A stretch of 37,875 nucleotides of DNA from NCBI RefSeq assembly GCF_030548205.1, contig NZ_JAUORV010000025.1, positions 1-37,875 of the forward strand, in the 5' to 3' direction. This stretch comes from Aliiglaciecola sp. 3_MG-2023 (GTDB lineage: Bacteria > Pseudomonadota > Gammaproteobacteria > Enterobacterales > Alteromonadaceae). Under the pieces are notes generated by a model. The model worked only from the letters and a program-made list of their open reading frames with translations, ran no database searches and had not been told where the DNA came from. Below are positions 25,694 to 34,584 of this stretch, in pieces (position 1 is the stretch's first letter; each line of letters opens with the position of its first letter). The position numbers were made by a program, and so were the translations under genes.

Positions 25694-26419
25694 GTGTTAG
25701 CTATTGGACGAGTAATATTCATTTTGTGCTATTTTGTTGTTGCCAGTTTGGCAATGATTTTGATGTGTATAGTACGTCCATTCCACCGTAATAATGTACA
25801 TGTTATTGGTAAGGTGTATGGTGCTATCGCAACGATGATAGGTGTAAAGGTAAAAATTAATGTACCTGATAGCATTAAAAACGGTGGCCCATTCGTTTTT
25901 GTAGCAAACCACCAAAATAGCTATGATCTTATAACGGTCTGTCTTTCAGCTCAAAAAGGCGTGGTCTGCGTGGGTAAAAAGAGCCTGGTTTTTATTCCTG
26001 TATTTGGTTGGCTGTTTTGGTTATCGGGTAATATTCTCATTGACCGTAAAAATACCGGGCGTGCAAAAGACACCTTGCAACAAACAATAGATAAAATTAA
26101 TCAACGAAAGCTATCTGTCTTCTTTTTTCCGGAAGGTACACGCAGCAGAGGGCGTGGTCTACTCAGTTTTAAAACTGGAGCATTTAGAATTTCCCAAGCA
26201 GTTAACGAACCCATCGTTATGGTATGTACCAGTAATTTGCATCAAAAAATAAAGTTAAATCGGTGGAATAATGGCACTTTGCTAATTGACTTAAGTGAAC
26301 CAGTAAACTTGGCTAAACAGCATGATGCCAAGATATGGGCTACTGAAATCCATAACAGGATGAAAATCAAAATTGCTGAACTTGACAATCAAGTTGCACA
26401 AATCGACGAAGTTAAATAG
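25694..26419 (+). CDS. plsC: 1-acyl-sn-glycerol-3-phosphate acyltransferase
   Basis: A 241-residue inner-membrane enzyme that acylates lysophosphatidic acid to phosphatidic acid, the second step of phospholipid synthesis. The catalytic NHQNSYD (72-78, His73 and Asp78), VGKKSL and FPEGTRS (145-151) motifs are present, and the whole protein parallels E. coli PlsC, including FKTGAF and IAELDNQVA near the C-terminus. I take GTG 25694 as start, giving MLAIGR like E. coli MLYIFR; GAGAG lies just upstream. The open frame begins at a TTG four codons earlier. Confidence 0.95.
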   Translation: MLAIGRVIFILCYFVVASLAMILMCIVRPFHRNNVHVIGKVYGAIATMIGVKVKINVPDSIKNGGPFVFVANHQNSYDLITVCLSAQKGVVCVGKKSLVFIPVFGWLFWLSGNILIDRKNTGRAKDTLQQTIDKINQRKLSVFFFPEGTRSRGRGLLSFKTGAFRISQAVNEPIVMVCTSNLHQKIKLNRWNNGTLLIDLSEPVNLAKQHDAKIWATEIHNRMKIKIAELDNQVAQIDEVK

Positions 26420-26453
26420 ATTACCTTATTAGAACACACATAAAGGATAGCCA

Positions 26454-26807
26454 ATGAGCAATGCAGAACAGAAAGAAGAATGGTACGAATTTAATCAAGA
26501 AACCGTAGAAGCATTGATTGAAGACGGAAGTAATGCCGAGGCACCGCATACAATTGAATATCATTTTGCTCATTCTGATTTTGACATCCTTGAAAAAGCC
26601 GCCGTAGATGCGTTTAAAGCAGGCTTTGAAGTAGGAGATGCTGAAGAGTTGATGTTAGACGATGGTGGCACCGTATTCTGTTTTGATGCCGTTGTAGAAA
26701 GAATGCTAAATATTGATTTAATCAATAAAGATACGGATACACTGTTAAAAATTGCCGACAAACACAACATTCATTATGACGGTTGGGGCACTTACTTTAT
26801 CGAATAG
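26454..26807 (+). CDS. rraB: RraB, regulator of RNase E activity
   Basis: A 117-residue cytoplasmic protein that, by family knowledge, binds RNase E and modulates its activity. Clear matches to E. coli RraB are IEDGSNAEAPHTIEYHF, LEKAAVDAFKAGFEV and YDGWGTYF. The protein stops soon after that motif, so the long acidic tail of the E. coli protein (138 residues) is missing. AAGGA lies upstream of the ATG. It follows plsC by 34 bases on the same strand, probably in one transcript. Confidence 0.92.
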   Translation: MSNAEQKEEWYEFNQETVEALIEDGSNAEAPHTIEYHFAHSDFDILEKAAVDAFKAGFEVGDAEELMLDDGGTVFCFDAVVERMLNIDLINKDTDTLLKIADKHNIHYDGWGTYFIE

Positions 26808-27011
26808 TTTTGTGGGTTACTTGCCGCAACGCTAACAACATAGCAGGCGGTGATGGTAGATAAATTGTTACTCGCTATTCAGTATAGGTAACCCTAATCC
26901 GGTTTGGGCTTAGCCCCTAAGATATCTAAGGTTGCTAGAGCCTAAAGCCATATGGTTTAGAATTCTGTTAACAATGTCGTAGCAGAACTATTAGTAATAA
27001 GGAAATACACG

Positions 27012-27332
27012 ATGTCTAAAGTTAAATTAGTTGTTCTATATCCTCAACCTACCGATGCAGCTCAATTCGATACCGATTATTTAGCACACTTATCGATGCT
27101 CCATGAGAAAATGAATATACCATTGGAGCATAAGCCTTACACTGTCACCAAATTTGTGTCTCCACCAGACATCCCAGCACCATACTATCAAATGTTTTCC
27201 ATGCCATTTCCTTCCGCAGAGGAGTTGCAGCAAACGATGGGAAGTGTCGAGATGCAAGAGGTAGCAGGTGACGCTGTGCGCATTTCAAGCGGCGGTGCAC
27301 CGGTTATTTTGGTTGGAAACGACGCAATATAA
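27012..27332 (+). CDS. EthD-like ferredoxin-barrel protein
   Basis: A 106-residue small protein. The pattern KLVVLYPQPTDAAQFDTDYLAHLSMLH, a run rich in aromatic residues, and SAEELQQTMGSVEMQEVAGD matches the EthD family (PF07110), dimeric alpha/beta barrels found near degradation enzymes but without a settled activity. AAGGAAATACACG precedes the ATG. It stands alone between rraB and the REP array. Confidence 0.85.
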   Translation: MSKVKLVVLYPQPTDAAQFDTDYLAHLSMLHEKMNIPLEHKPYTVTKFVSPPDIPAPYYQMFSMPFPSAEELQQTMGSVEMQEVAGDAVRISSGGAPVILVGNDAI

Positions 27333-27375
27333 TTGCCCCTTATCGTCCATCCGAGGTTGTCATACCGACCTCCGT

Positions 27376-27775
27376 GTAGCAAGGTCTTTAGGCCATGGGA
27401 TTTTTCGCGATGGGATATTCAAGGGCTTATCGCGGGGCTAAAGCGCCCGCCTACAAGATTCCCCCCCCCCTGTAGCATGGTCTTTAGGCCATGGGATGTT
27501 GGGCCATGGGATATTCAAGGGCTTTTCGCGGGGCTAAAGCACCCACCTACAAGATTCCCCCCCTGTAGCATGGTCTTTAGGCCATGGGGTGTTGGGCCAT
27601 GGGATATTCAAGGGCTTTTCGCGGGGCTAAAGCACCCACCTACAAGATTCCCCCCCCCTGTAGCATGGTCTTTAGGCCATGGGATTTTTCGCCATGGGGT
27701 ATTCAAGGGCTTTTCGCGGGGCTAAAGCCACCGCCTACAAGATTCCCCCCTGTAGCATGGTCTTTAGGCCATGGG
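27376..27775. repeat. Tandem REP/BIME array of nine hairpin units
   Basis: Five X units (GTAG at 27376, 27472, 27565, 27660, 27752, each followed by CATGG-TCTTTAGG-CCATG or close) alternate with four inverted Y units (CTAC ends at 27454, 27550, 27643, 27738; minus-strand GTAGGCGGGTGCTTTAGCCCC). The period is 92-96 bases. The linkers share ATATTCAAGGGCTT and end in poly-C runs of 10, 7, 9 and 6. GTAG plus hairpin is the RAYT-type REP architecture. Open frames across the array are repeat translation and not genes. Confidence 0.9.
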
Positions 27776-27838
27776 ATACGCAGCATAAATTAAGACAATA
27801 ATGTGTGGCTGATAAGCCGGGAAAGAATTTAATTGATC

Positions 27839-27858
27839 AGTGGGGCGATAGCCCCACT
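27839..27858 (-). terminator. Hairpin after ilvH
   Basis: AGTGGGGC and GCCCCACT form an 8-bp stem with a four-base loop, 19 bases past the ilvH stop on the minus strand. The following T content is low, so it may end or protect the transcript. Confidence 0.6.
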
Positions 27859-27877
27859 GTATTGGTACCTGTAAAAT

Positions 27878-28375
27878 CTAAACTCTCAGTGATTTTTCAC
27901 CACGAGCTAAGCCACAGACACCGGTTCTAGACGACTCGATGACTTCCGTCTGGGCCCACATTGCTTGGGCAAATGCATCCAACTTATCACTGGTTCCTGT
28001 CACTTGAATAGTGTAATTCTTTGCATCAGTATCGACTATTTGCGCTCTAAAAATATCAACCGTTCGATTGACTTCAGAACGCACCAAATCGGTTTTCGCA
28101 GCCACTTTAATTAACATTAACTCACGTTCAACATGAGTACCATCTGTTAAGTCCGTCACTTTCAGTACGTCTATTAATTTATTGACTTGTTTCGTAATTT
28201 GTTCAATGACTTTGTCATCACCATGAGTAACTATGGTTAGTCGCGAAAGACTTGAATCAGTGGTGGGTGCTACACACAGTGAATCAACGTTATATCCTCG
28301 CTGTGAAAACACACCAACAATGCGTGACAATGAACCTGGTTCGTTTTCCATCAATACAGAGATAATTCTTCTCAT
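27878..28375 (-). CDS. ilvH: Acetolactate synthase small (regulatory) subunit
   Basis: A 165-residue regulatory subunit that activates the catalytic subunit and confers valine feedback inhibition. An N-terminal ACT domain ([33 protein letters not shown], about 1-78) is followed by the family C-terminal domain (ELMLIKV, FRAQIVD, IQVTGTSDKLDAF). The start shares one base with the ilvI stop (TGATG), so translation is coupled. It matches the IlvH rather than IlvM type in length. Confidence 0.97.
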   Translation of the reverse strand: MRRIISVLMENEPGSLSRIVGVFSQRGYNVDSLCVAPTTDSSLSRLTIVTHGDDKVIEQITKQVNKLIDVLKVTDLTDGTHVERELMLIKVAAKTDLVRSEVNRTVDIFRAQIVDTDAKNYTIQVTGTSDKLDAFAQAMWAQTEVIESSRTGVCGLARGEKSLRV

Positions 28376-30093
28376 CAGGTACGCTCCGTTTTACTTAATC
28401 TCATTTCATCCATTGCACCGTATTTAATTTGCATGGGATAGACATGTTCATTTTGATCAATGGCAATATCCATAAACACTAAGCGGTCTTTAAGGGCGAA
28501 ACACTTAGCCATAGCGTCATCCAATTCAGACGGATGATTCACTTTAATGCCGACGTGACCATAGGCTTCCGCTAATTTTACAAAATCAGGCATGGAATCC
28601 ATATAAGAGTGAGAATGACGACCTTTATAGATCATATCTTGCCATTGTCTAACCATACCTAACGCACGGTTATTCAAAGAGATAATTTTTACTGGCAAGT
28701 TGTACTGCAAGCAGGTAGATAACTCTTGAATGTTCATTTGAATACTACCATCACCAGTGACGACTACTGATACGGCGTCTGGGTTGGCCATTTGCACGCC
28801 CATTGCTGCAGGTAATCCAAAGCCCATAGTGCCTAGGCCACCAGAGTTAATCCATCTTCTAGGTTTAGCAAAGGGATAGTAAAGAGCGGCAAACATTTGG
28901 TGTTGACCCACATCTGAACTCACATATGCATCGCCATTTGTATGCTTATATAGAGCTTCGATAACTTGCTGAGGTTTAATCACATCAGCACTCTTTTCAT
29001 AACTTAAGCACTTGCGGTCGCGCCATGAGTTAATTTGGCTCCACCAATCTGCAAGTTTTTGTTTTTGCTCCGTTAAGTCCTTTTTATTCAATTGACTTAA
29101 AACCTGTTCAACCACTTTATCCACTGAACCAACAACGGGTATATGTACGGCCACTGTTTTCGAGATAGATGCCGGATCAATATCAACATGAATAATGGTT
29201 GCATGGGGACAGAATTTTTCCACGTTATTGGTCACACGATCATCAAACCTTGCCCCTAAGGCAAAGATACAATCGGCGTTGTGCATGGTTTTATTCGCTT
29301 CAAGGGTGCCATGCATACCTAACATGCCAACGAACTGCTCATGAACGCTTGAGAACGCTCCTATGCCCATCAAAGTAGAGGTAACAGGTGCATTGAGCTT
29401 TTCTGCCAATTCGGTGATCAACTCTGATGCTTCAGAGGTAATTGCACCGCCCCCCACATAAAGTACCGGTCTTTTCGCATTAACTAGGGTATCAACAGTT
29501 TTTCTAATCTGCTTACTATGGCCTTTCAACGTAGGATTGTAAGAGCGCATAGTCACATCTGATGGATACTCATAGGGATGAGATTCAAGTACATTCACCA
29601 AATCTTTTGGTAAATCAACGACTACAGGGCCGGGGCGCCCCGTGTTAGCAATATAGTATGCCTTAGCAATAGCCTTAGGAATATCAATTGCGCGTTTAAC
29701 TAAAAAGCTATGCTTAACGATTGGGCGAGAACAGCCCACCATGTCTGTCTCTTGGAATGCGTCTTCCCCGATGTGCATTGACGGCACCTGACCTGACAAC
29801 ACAACCATTGGAATTGAATCCATATAAGCAGTCGCAATACCTGTAATGGTATTGGTTGCTCCGGGACCAGAAGTTACTAAGACTGTACCTGTTTTGCCTG
29901 TAGAGCGAGCATAACCGTCAGCCATATGAGCAGCAGCTTGTTCGTGGCGGACGAGTACATGTTTGACATCATCTTGTGCATATAAAGCATCATAAATGTC
30001 GAGAACGGCACCACCAGGGTAACCGAAAACATGGGTAACTCCAGAATCTTTAAGGGCGCGAACTACCATAGCCGCACCTGACATCATTTCCAC
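28375..30093 (-). CDS. ilvI: Acetolactate synthase large (catalytic) subunit
   Basis: A 572-residue ThDP- and FAD-dependent enzyme that makes 2-acetolactate or 2-aceto-2-hydroxybutyrate, the first shared step of valine, leucine and isoleucine synthesis. Visible are the N-terminal [14 protein letters not shown] of IlvI type, catalytic Glu51 in [13 protein letters not shown], and the ThDP motif [12 protein letters not shown]. The C-terminal [13 protein letters not shown] matches IlvI closely. The GTG at 30093 is supported by a perfect AGGAGG seven bases upstream. It forms an operon with ilvH. Confidence 0.97.
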   Translation of the reverse strand: MEMMSGAAMVVRALKDSGVTHVFGYPGGAVLDIYDALYAQDDVKHVLVRHEQAAAHMADGYARSTGKTGTVLVTSGPGATNTITGIATAYMDSIPMVVLSGQVPSMHIGEDAFQETDMVGCSRPIVKHSFLVKRAIDIPKAIAKAYYIANTGRPGPVVVDLPKDLVNVLESHPYEYPSDVTMRSYNPTLKGHSKQIRKTVDTLVNAKRPVLYVGGGAITSEASELITELAEKLNAPVTSTLMGIGAFSSVHEQFVGMLGMHGTLEANKTMHNADCIFALGARFDDRVTNNVEKFCPHATIIHVDIDPASISKTVAVHIPVVGSVDKVVEQVLSQLNKKDLTEQKQKLADWWSQINSWRDRKCLSYEKSADVIKPQQVIEALYKHTNGDAYVSSDVGQHQMFAALYYPFAKPRRWINSGGLGTMGFGLPAAMGVQMANPDAVSVVVTGDGSIQMNIQELSTCLQYNLPVKIISLNNRALGMVRQWQDMIYKGRHSHSYMDSMPDFVKLAEAYGHVGIKVNHPSELDDAMAKCFALKDRLVFMDIAIDQNEHVYPMQIKYGAMDEMRLSKTERT

Positions 30094-30112
30094 CAGACAT
30101 CCTCCTGTGTAA

Positions 30113-30214
30113 TTAATAAGTGACTGTTAGATTTATACGGACTATACGTGACAGATTAGGAAGATAAAACAGCAAAACGGCATAAAGTGAGATATATATC
30201 CCAATATACCGCAT
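30113..30214 (-). CDS. Possible ilvI leader peptide (33 residues)
   Basis: An ATG open frame of 33 codons ends 4 bases before the AGGAGG of ilvI. Fourteen of its residues are Ile, Val or Leu, with runs such as IGIYIS, AVLLF and RIVRI. This is what an attenuation leader for branched-chain genes looks like. Against it: there is no good ribosome site before the ATG, AT-rich DNA favours such codons by chance, and I see no GC-rich terminator hairpin before ilvI. Confidence 0.3.
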   Translation of the reverse strand: MRYIGIYISLYAVLLFYLPNLSRIVRINLTVTY

Positions 30215-30217
30215 TTT

Positions 30218-30233
30218 TAGGATAAACATCCTA
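30218..30233. promoter_or_regulatory. Palindrome TAGGAT-AAAC-ATCCTA upstream of ilvI
   Basis: A perfect 6-4-6 inverted repeat with a third TAGGAT at 30259. It lies about 125 bases before ilvI. E. coli ilvIH is controlled by Lrp from upstream sites with AG...CT ends; this palindrome has similar ends but is not a clean Lrp consensus match. Confidence 0.35.
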
Positions 30234-30289
30234 TTAACGAGCGTATTTCGTTCAAAAATAGGATGGTTTTACATTTATTTTACACACTT

Positions 30290-30667
30290 CTACGAATCGA
30301 GATCCACTTCAAGCTCTTCATCATCACTAATTGTGGCATCTTCGTCATCATCGTTAAGGTGAGACGGCTTATTGCCGTAGATGCTTCCCAATTTAGGTCG
30401 ATTGATTCGTTTTTGATATTTTAACCAAGCACGCTCAGATACAGTTTCAGGTTCCACCTTGCCAAATGCCGATTCAACAAAGTGTTGATCTTCATGTGTT
30501 TCGGGTGAAATAACACCATCAACTAACGCTGCGTATAAAGCACCATATTGACTCAACGCTTTGCTCTCATTAATCGAAAAGTCTCCAGAACGTGAAAAAC
30601 CATAAGGGTAATTTTTCACATCAGTGAATACGCGCTTTACTAAAGAATCTCTTGTAATATTTGCCAT
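30290..30667 (-). CDS. maoP: MaoP (DUF413) macrodomain Ori protein
   Basis: A 125-residue protein of the DUF413/YifE family. In E. coli MaoP is needed, with the nearby DNA site maoS, to organise the Ori chromosome macrodomain. The diagnostic sequence is visible: NYPYGFSRSGDFSI, LSQYGALYAALVDG, then EPETVSERAWLKYQKRINRPK; the tail is acidic (DDDEDATISDDEE). Start ATG 30667 is chosen because a GGGATG site lies upstream; the in-frame ATG at 30676 sits on that site. It lies 197 bases upstream of ilvI on the same strand. Confidence 0.88.
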   Translation of the reverse strand: MANITRDSLVKRVFTDVKNYPYGFSRSGDFSINESKALSQYGALYAALVDGVISPETHEDQHFVESAFGKVEPETVSERAWLKYQKRINRPKLGSIYGNKPSHLNDDDEDATISDDEELEVDLDS

Positions 30668-30715
30668 AATGGACATCCCAAAAAAACAAAAATAATTAAC
30701 TTAAAAAAGCTGATT

Positions 30716-30757
30716 CCAATTGAGTGCTTGTGTTGATGTAAAACCCCAATTGAGTAC
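30716..30757. repeat. Direct repeat CCAATTGAGT(G/A)C upstream of maoP
   Basis: A 12-base sequence occurs twice, at 30716-30727 and 30746-30757, with one mismatch and a 30-base period, roughly 50-90 bases before maoP. A related CAATTGA occurs at 30988. In E. coli the cis site maoS lies next to maoP; whether this repeat is equivalent is untested. Confidence 0.45.
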
Positions 30758-31373
30758 GTCTATACAGGGGGATAAATAAAACCAAAACGCAGTGGTGTCA
30801 ACAAATATTTTATGACAATTTGATGATCCGGAGAAATTGTTGCTAATCCACGACATTATTGACTTAAAGCGTCAATTTCGCGGGAAATAATTAGCATAAA
30901 TCAGGCCAAACTGCCTAATTTTTGCGGATTTTATGATGTTGGAGATGAGTGCAATAACGAGTGCAATTATTTGTTGAGGCTGGGCCTCAATTGAACACTA
31001 TATTTAATTCAAAACAGTTCACGACTTTAATGAATAGTTGCGCTAAACGAGATATTTCAATCGAAGTTTTGCGGTGCATCTTTCGTTACACCAATCAGGC
31101 CATTGAACAACCTAAATAAGAAAGCATAGTTCGCGAACTTCCCTTTACCCAGTTTTGAATCATCGAAGTATCACCAAAGACCAAGCAAAATCGCGATGTG
31201 ACTATAGACAGCTAATTCTGAAAATTGACTGCTAAGGAATTAACCGTGGCATTGAGTGGGGGACATATGGCTTCGCTCTTTAGTTGAAGCTTCCCAAGAC
31301 ATCATCGACAATTAAGTAACGTTTTTCGTATTGTTTAGATAATGTCAGGGACAACAAAGCCTCGTAAATTCTT
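30758..31373. other. Gene-poor region upstream of maoP
   Basis: No convincing gene on either strand. Visible are the nearby direct repeats GAGTGCAAT (30948 and 30960) and the hairpin TTGAGGC-TGG-GCCTCAA at 30974-30990. Short minus-strand open stretches follow the DUF4442 stop and occur around 31050-31200, but they carry stops and no recognisable motif; decayed coding DNA is possible. Confidence 0.45.
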
Positions 31374-31835
31374 CTATCGTTTTTCGCTGACCCATATAGT
31401 TATCGTACCTTCAACAACAACTTTACCTTGCTGGTCGTAAGCCTTTACTATTACAGGCAAATCTCCGGGTTTCCAGGCACCTTTTGGAACCTCCGCTACA
31501 CACTTGATGTCGGTGTCAGCCTTGGCGGGGTACTTAACCTCCATACCCTTTGGTATCCAGCGTAGATTTTTTGGAATAGATGCTTCACTCATGAACCCCA
31601 TCGCCATTTCAAGTCCGTTGCAAATCGCTATAACGTGGACTGTGCCAATGTGATTTTGTGTTATTTTTCGCTTCTTGATAAGCACTTCACAACGGTCAGG
31701 TCTAAGTTCTGTAACTAGCGGCGATATTGTTGAAAAGTAAGGCGCACGTCGCGCTGAATACCAGCTAAAAAGCTTCCTACCAAAAGGAAACTTCAAAAAC
31801 TTTTTATATATTTTCAGTAGATAATTATCGGCCAT
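31374..31835 (-). CDS. DUF4442 hotdog-fold protein
   Basis: A 153-residue cytoplasmic protein. After a basic N-terminus, the central part (HVIAICNGLEMAMGFMSEASIPKNLRWIPKGMEVKYPAKADTDI) matches DUF4442, relatives of hotdog-fold acyl-CoA thioesterases of the PaaI type. The Asn in CNGLEMA sits where family members place a substrate or catalytic residue. A thioesterase role on an unknown acyl-CoA is plausible but unproven. It is isolated, with gene-poor DNA on both sides. Confidence 0.8.
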   Translation of the reverse strand: MADNYLLKIYKKFLKFPFGRKLFSWYSARRAPYFSTISPLVTELRPDRCEVLIKKRKITQNHIGTVHVIAICNGLEMAMGFMSEASIPKNLRWIPKGMEVKYPAKADTDIKCVAEVPKGAWKPGDLPVIVKAYDQQGKVVVEGTITIWVSEKR

Positions 31836-31870
31836 ATTCGGTCTCAGGTCTTTTTTAAAATTCTGTAAGG

Positions 31871-31897
31871 CAACAGAAAGCTAACAACTTTCTGTTG
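31871..31897. other. 10-bp perfect hairpin CAACAGAAAG/CTTTCTGTTG
   Basis: A 10-bp stem with a seven-base loop lies 36 bases upstream of the DUF4442 start. There is no T-run directly after it on the minus strand. It may be a leader structure or a terminator for something upstream. Confidence 0.45.
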
Positions 31898-32037
31898 TGT
31901 CATTTTAATCTTCGTAAATCCAAGCTATTTGAGCTTAACCTAACCATCTGAAAGTCATATCAACATTTAATTTATTGATATATGGGCTTTGACCTTCTCT
32001 ATCTTGTTAACAAGTAATGAATCTATCGTTTTTAAAA

Positions 32038-32229
32038 TTAATCTGACGTGAACCACAAAATTAAACCCCATACAACGCTACCAACATAATTCTCAAATTT
32101 GCATCTGTTTAATTTCACAAACGTCTTTGACTTATCATCAGTATGCAAAATTTCAACTTTGGATATACCGGATAGTTTCACTTTATCAACGAACCAACGT
32201 AACGGGTTTTTAGCCGTCACTCTTGACAT
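32038..32229 (-). CDS. Doubtful small hypothetical protein
   Basis: A 63-residue open frame with ordinary composition (basic N-terminus, KVEILHTDDKSKTFVKLNRCKF, hydrophobic end). It resembles no family I know and has no ribosome site. It lies alone in a 590-base gap between the DUF4442 gene and tRNA-Gly; the rest of that gap shows only the hairpin at 31871. It could be chance. Confidence 0.22.
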   Translation of the reverse strand: MSRVTAKNPLRWFVDKVKLSGISKVEILHTDDKSKTFVKLNRCKFENYVGSVVWGLILWFTSD

Positions 32230-32428
32230 GTTCGACTGGTTAGACCAGATAAGTGTGATGCATTTTTAGGTCAGTATCAAGTTTTTAAGCAGTAACGCAC
32301 GTTTTTGCCCAATATAAGTTTGTGAAACTCAATACAGTAAAGCGATTAAAATAACGGCTTAAAAATTACAATGGATTAGTCGATGAGAAATCATCAGGTA
32401 CTATCAAGTATTATTAGAGTGTAGAATT

Positions 32429-32504
<76 letters not shown>

Positions 32505-32571
32505 ATTTTGGTGGTGGTTGGCATATCCTTTATTGCCGTTTTGCTTTCGGTTCATCCTAAACCGGGAGCGC

Positions 32572-32599
32572 ATTGTACAAAAATAATCTAACGAATCAA
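32572..32599 (-). promoter_or_regulatory. Promoter of tRNA-Gly
   Basis: On the minus strand TTGATT (32594-32599) and TACAAT (32572-32577) are 16 bases apart. The GC-rich sequence GCGCTCCC follows the -10, as in stringently controlled stable RNA promoters. Confidence 0.6.
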
Positions 32600-32659
32600 G
32601 TGTTATTTTAAATAAATTTAGTTAAATTGAATTTTTTAGCGAAAATATAAACATAGCGC

Positions 32660-33205
32660 TTATATATTGAGCACATGTTTGCGGTAATAAACCAATTCTT
32701 CAATAGACTCACGAATATCGTCTAGAGCTTGATGGGTACCTTTTTTTTGCAATCCATCTAAAACTTCAGGTTTCCAGCGTTTTATTAGCTCTTTGAAAGT
32801 ACTCACATCGATACTACGGTAGTGAAAATAATTTTCCAAGTCCGGCATATATTTCACCAAAAACCGACGATCTTGACCAATCGTATTTCCGCATAGAGGT
32901 GAAACGCCACTGGGCACATATTGTTGCAAAAAGGCAATGGTCTGTTTCACAGCTTCATTTTCATCTATTGAGCTTGCTTTGCAGCGGTCCGTTAACCCTG
33001 ATTTACCGTGCACATCAACACACCAAGCACTCATATTATCGAGAATTTCATCGGATTGATGTATAGCCAGAACCGGTCCTTCTGCCAACACATTGAGGTT
33101 TTTATCCGTCACAATAGTGGCGATTTCTAAAATGACATCGGTTTCAGGTTCTAGACCGGTCATTTCTAAATCTATCCAAACCAAATTTTCGTTATTTACT
33201 GGCAT
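32660..33205 (-). CDS. orn: Oligoribonuclease
   Basis: A 181-residue cytosolic 3'-5' exonuclease that degrades RNA dinucleotides and pGpG, the end product of c-di-GMP breakdown. DEDDh signature residues include Asp12 and Glu14 in WIDLEMTGL, the [11 protein letters not shown] segment, and His/Asp in [11 protein letters not shown]. The ATG at 33205 follows AAGG by eight bases and gives the standard [15 protein letters not shown] start; the open frame is ten codons longer. It is divergent from rsgA, a conserved arrangement. Confidence 0.97.
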   Translation of the reverse strand: MPVNNENLVWIDLEMTGLEPETDVILEIATIVTDKNLNVLAEGPVLAIHQSDEILDNMSAWCVDVHGKSGLTDRCKASSIDENEAVKQTIAFLQQYVPSGVSPLCGNTIGQDRRFLVKYMPDLENYFHYRSIDVSTFKELIKRWKPEVLDGLQKKGTHQALDDIRESIEELVYYRKHVLNI

Positions 33206-33396
33206 AATACAAACCTTATGTATGGGTTTACTCATTCTCTTTTTCGACTACTGGTGGCCTGTAAATTGTTAATCTCGCATACTTTAAGTGAAGGAAATTA
33301 GCTGATGAATAACACAAGCCAAATAAAATATTATCAAAATTTACGCGCTGACGTTACCATGTATGAGTCTAACGAGCCAAATTAAGTAAAGTAAAC

Positions 33397-34428
33397 GTGG
33401 CAAAAAAACCAAAATTAACCAAAAAGCAAAAACGTCAAGTCTCTACCAATCGCCAAAAGAGACTTTCGACCAAAGAATCATTTCACAGTGATGAACAATT
33501 AGCTGATAGCCGTCAAGGGACAGTTATTGGACGTTTTGGAAAACATGCTGATGTGCAAGATGAGTCTGGGGAAGTGACTAAGTGCCACATGCGTCGCACC
33601 GCTGGTAGCGTAGTATGCGGTGATAAAGTTGAATTCCGCCCCGGTAAAGAAGCAAGTGAAGGGGTGAACGGTATTATCGAGTTAGTCCACGATCGAACCT
33701 CTGTTCTTACTCGCCCTGACTTTTATGATGGGGTGAAACCAATTGCTGCTAACATTGACCAAATCATCATTGTGAGTTCAGTTTTACCTGCCTTGTCTTT
33801 AAATATAATTGATCGTTATTTAGTTGCCTCTGAAGATGTTCAAATTCAGCCAATTTTGCTCTTGAATAAAATTGAGATGCTAGACGCAGACGCCCGTGAA
33901 AGGGTTGATAAAGAGCTGCAAATATATAGAGATATTGGCTATCAAGTACTGCTCACCAGTTGCAAAACCGGCGAAGGTATCGACCAACTTAAAAATATTT
34001 TAGCAGATAAAATTAGTGTGTTCGTTGGACAATCGGGTGTAGGAAAGTCAAGTATTGTCAATCAATTACTACCGGGTGCAGATGAGGCCATTGGTGACAT
34101 TTCAGATAACTCAGGCTTGGGTCAACACACTACGACTGCGGCTAAAATGTTACATTTCCCCGGCGGCGGTGACTTAATTGATTCACCTGGGGTACGGGAG
34201 TTTGCCCTTTGGCACCTTCCCGTAGAAAAAGTCACATCTGGATTTATTGAATTTAGGGATTACATTGGCGGCTGCAAATTTCGAGACTGTAAGCATCTAG
34301 ATGATCCTGGTTGCATTATAAAGCAAGCGGCATTAAATGGTGAGATATCAATGCAACGTTATGAAAGCTATCATAAAATTTTGTCTTCAATGGAAGAGAA
34401 TCGTCCAAACCGCGCAATCCCTAATTAG
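33397..34428 (+). CDS. rsgA: Ribosome small subunit GTPase RsgA
   Basis: A 343-residue circularly permuted GTPase that checks late 30S subunit maturation. A basic N-terminus ([12 protein letters not shown]) and an OB fold (about 40-110) precede G4 (LLNKIEML), G1 (GQSGVGKSS, 211-219), G3 (DSPGVREF) and a zinc knuckle with Cys293, Cys298, His300 and Cys306. The start is GTG with a weak ribosome site. It is followed by psd, the usual order in gammaproteobacteria. Confidence 0.96.
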   Translation: MAKKPKLTKKQKRQVSTNRQKRLSTKESFHSDEQLADSRQGTVIGRFGKHADVQDESGEVTKCHMRRTAGSVVCGDKVEFRPGKEASEGVNGIIELVHDRTSVLTRPDFYDGVKPIAANIDQIIIVSSVLPALSLNIIDRYLVASEDVQIQPILLLNKIEMLDADARERVDKELQIYRDIGYQVLLTSCKTGEGIDQLKNILADKISVFVGQSGVGKSSIVNQLLPGADEAIGDISDNSGLGQHTTTAAKMLHFPGGGDLIDSPGVREFALWHLPVEKVTSGFIEFRDYIGGCKFRDCKHLDDPGCIIKQAALNGEISMQRYESYHKILSSMEENRPNRAIPN

Positions 34429-34460
34429 CTGTAATTATTTGTTTCCACAATTGCCTTCCA

Positions 34461-34484
34461 AGCCCTAAAAATGGGGCTGTTTTC
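34461..34484 (+). terminator. Terminator-like hairpin after rsgA
   Basis: AGCCC and GGGCT form a short stem around an A-rich loop, followed by GTTTTCT, 32 bases after the rsgA stop. The stem is short, so strength is doubtful. Confidence 0.5.
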
Positions 34485-34584
34485 TACTCCCCATCAAAAT
34501 GGCATGACTTAGACCGACTCATTATCAGACTAAAATAGCAATATACGATACAATTATTTTGTCGAAATTATGGAGGCTCCGGTC

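Noticed and set aside
27376-27775. CRISPR-like regular array with a period near 95 bases
   Set aside because: The units are paired inverted hairpins with GTAG heads and the linkers are nearly identical instead of unique spacers; no cas genes are present.
27333-27793. Open reading frames of 130 and 69 codons on the plus strand
   Set aside because: They translate the REP array; the Phe/Arg/Pro-Trp periodicity follows the DNA repeat and no ribosome site exists.
31021-31320. Possible transposase or gene remnant upstream of maoP
   Set aside because: Minus-strand stretches read open for about 30 codons in more than one frame, but stops interrupt them and no family motif is visible.
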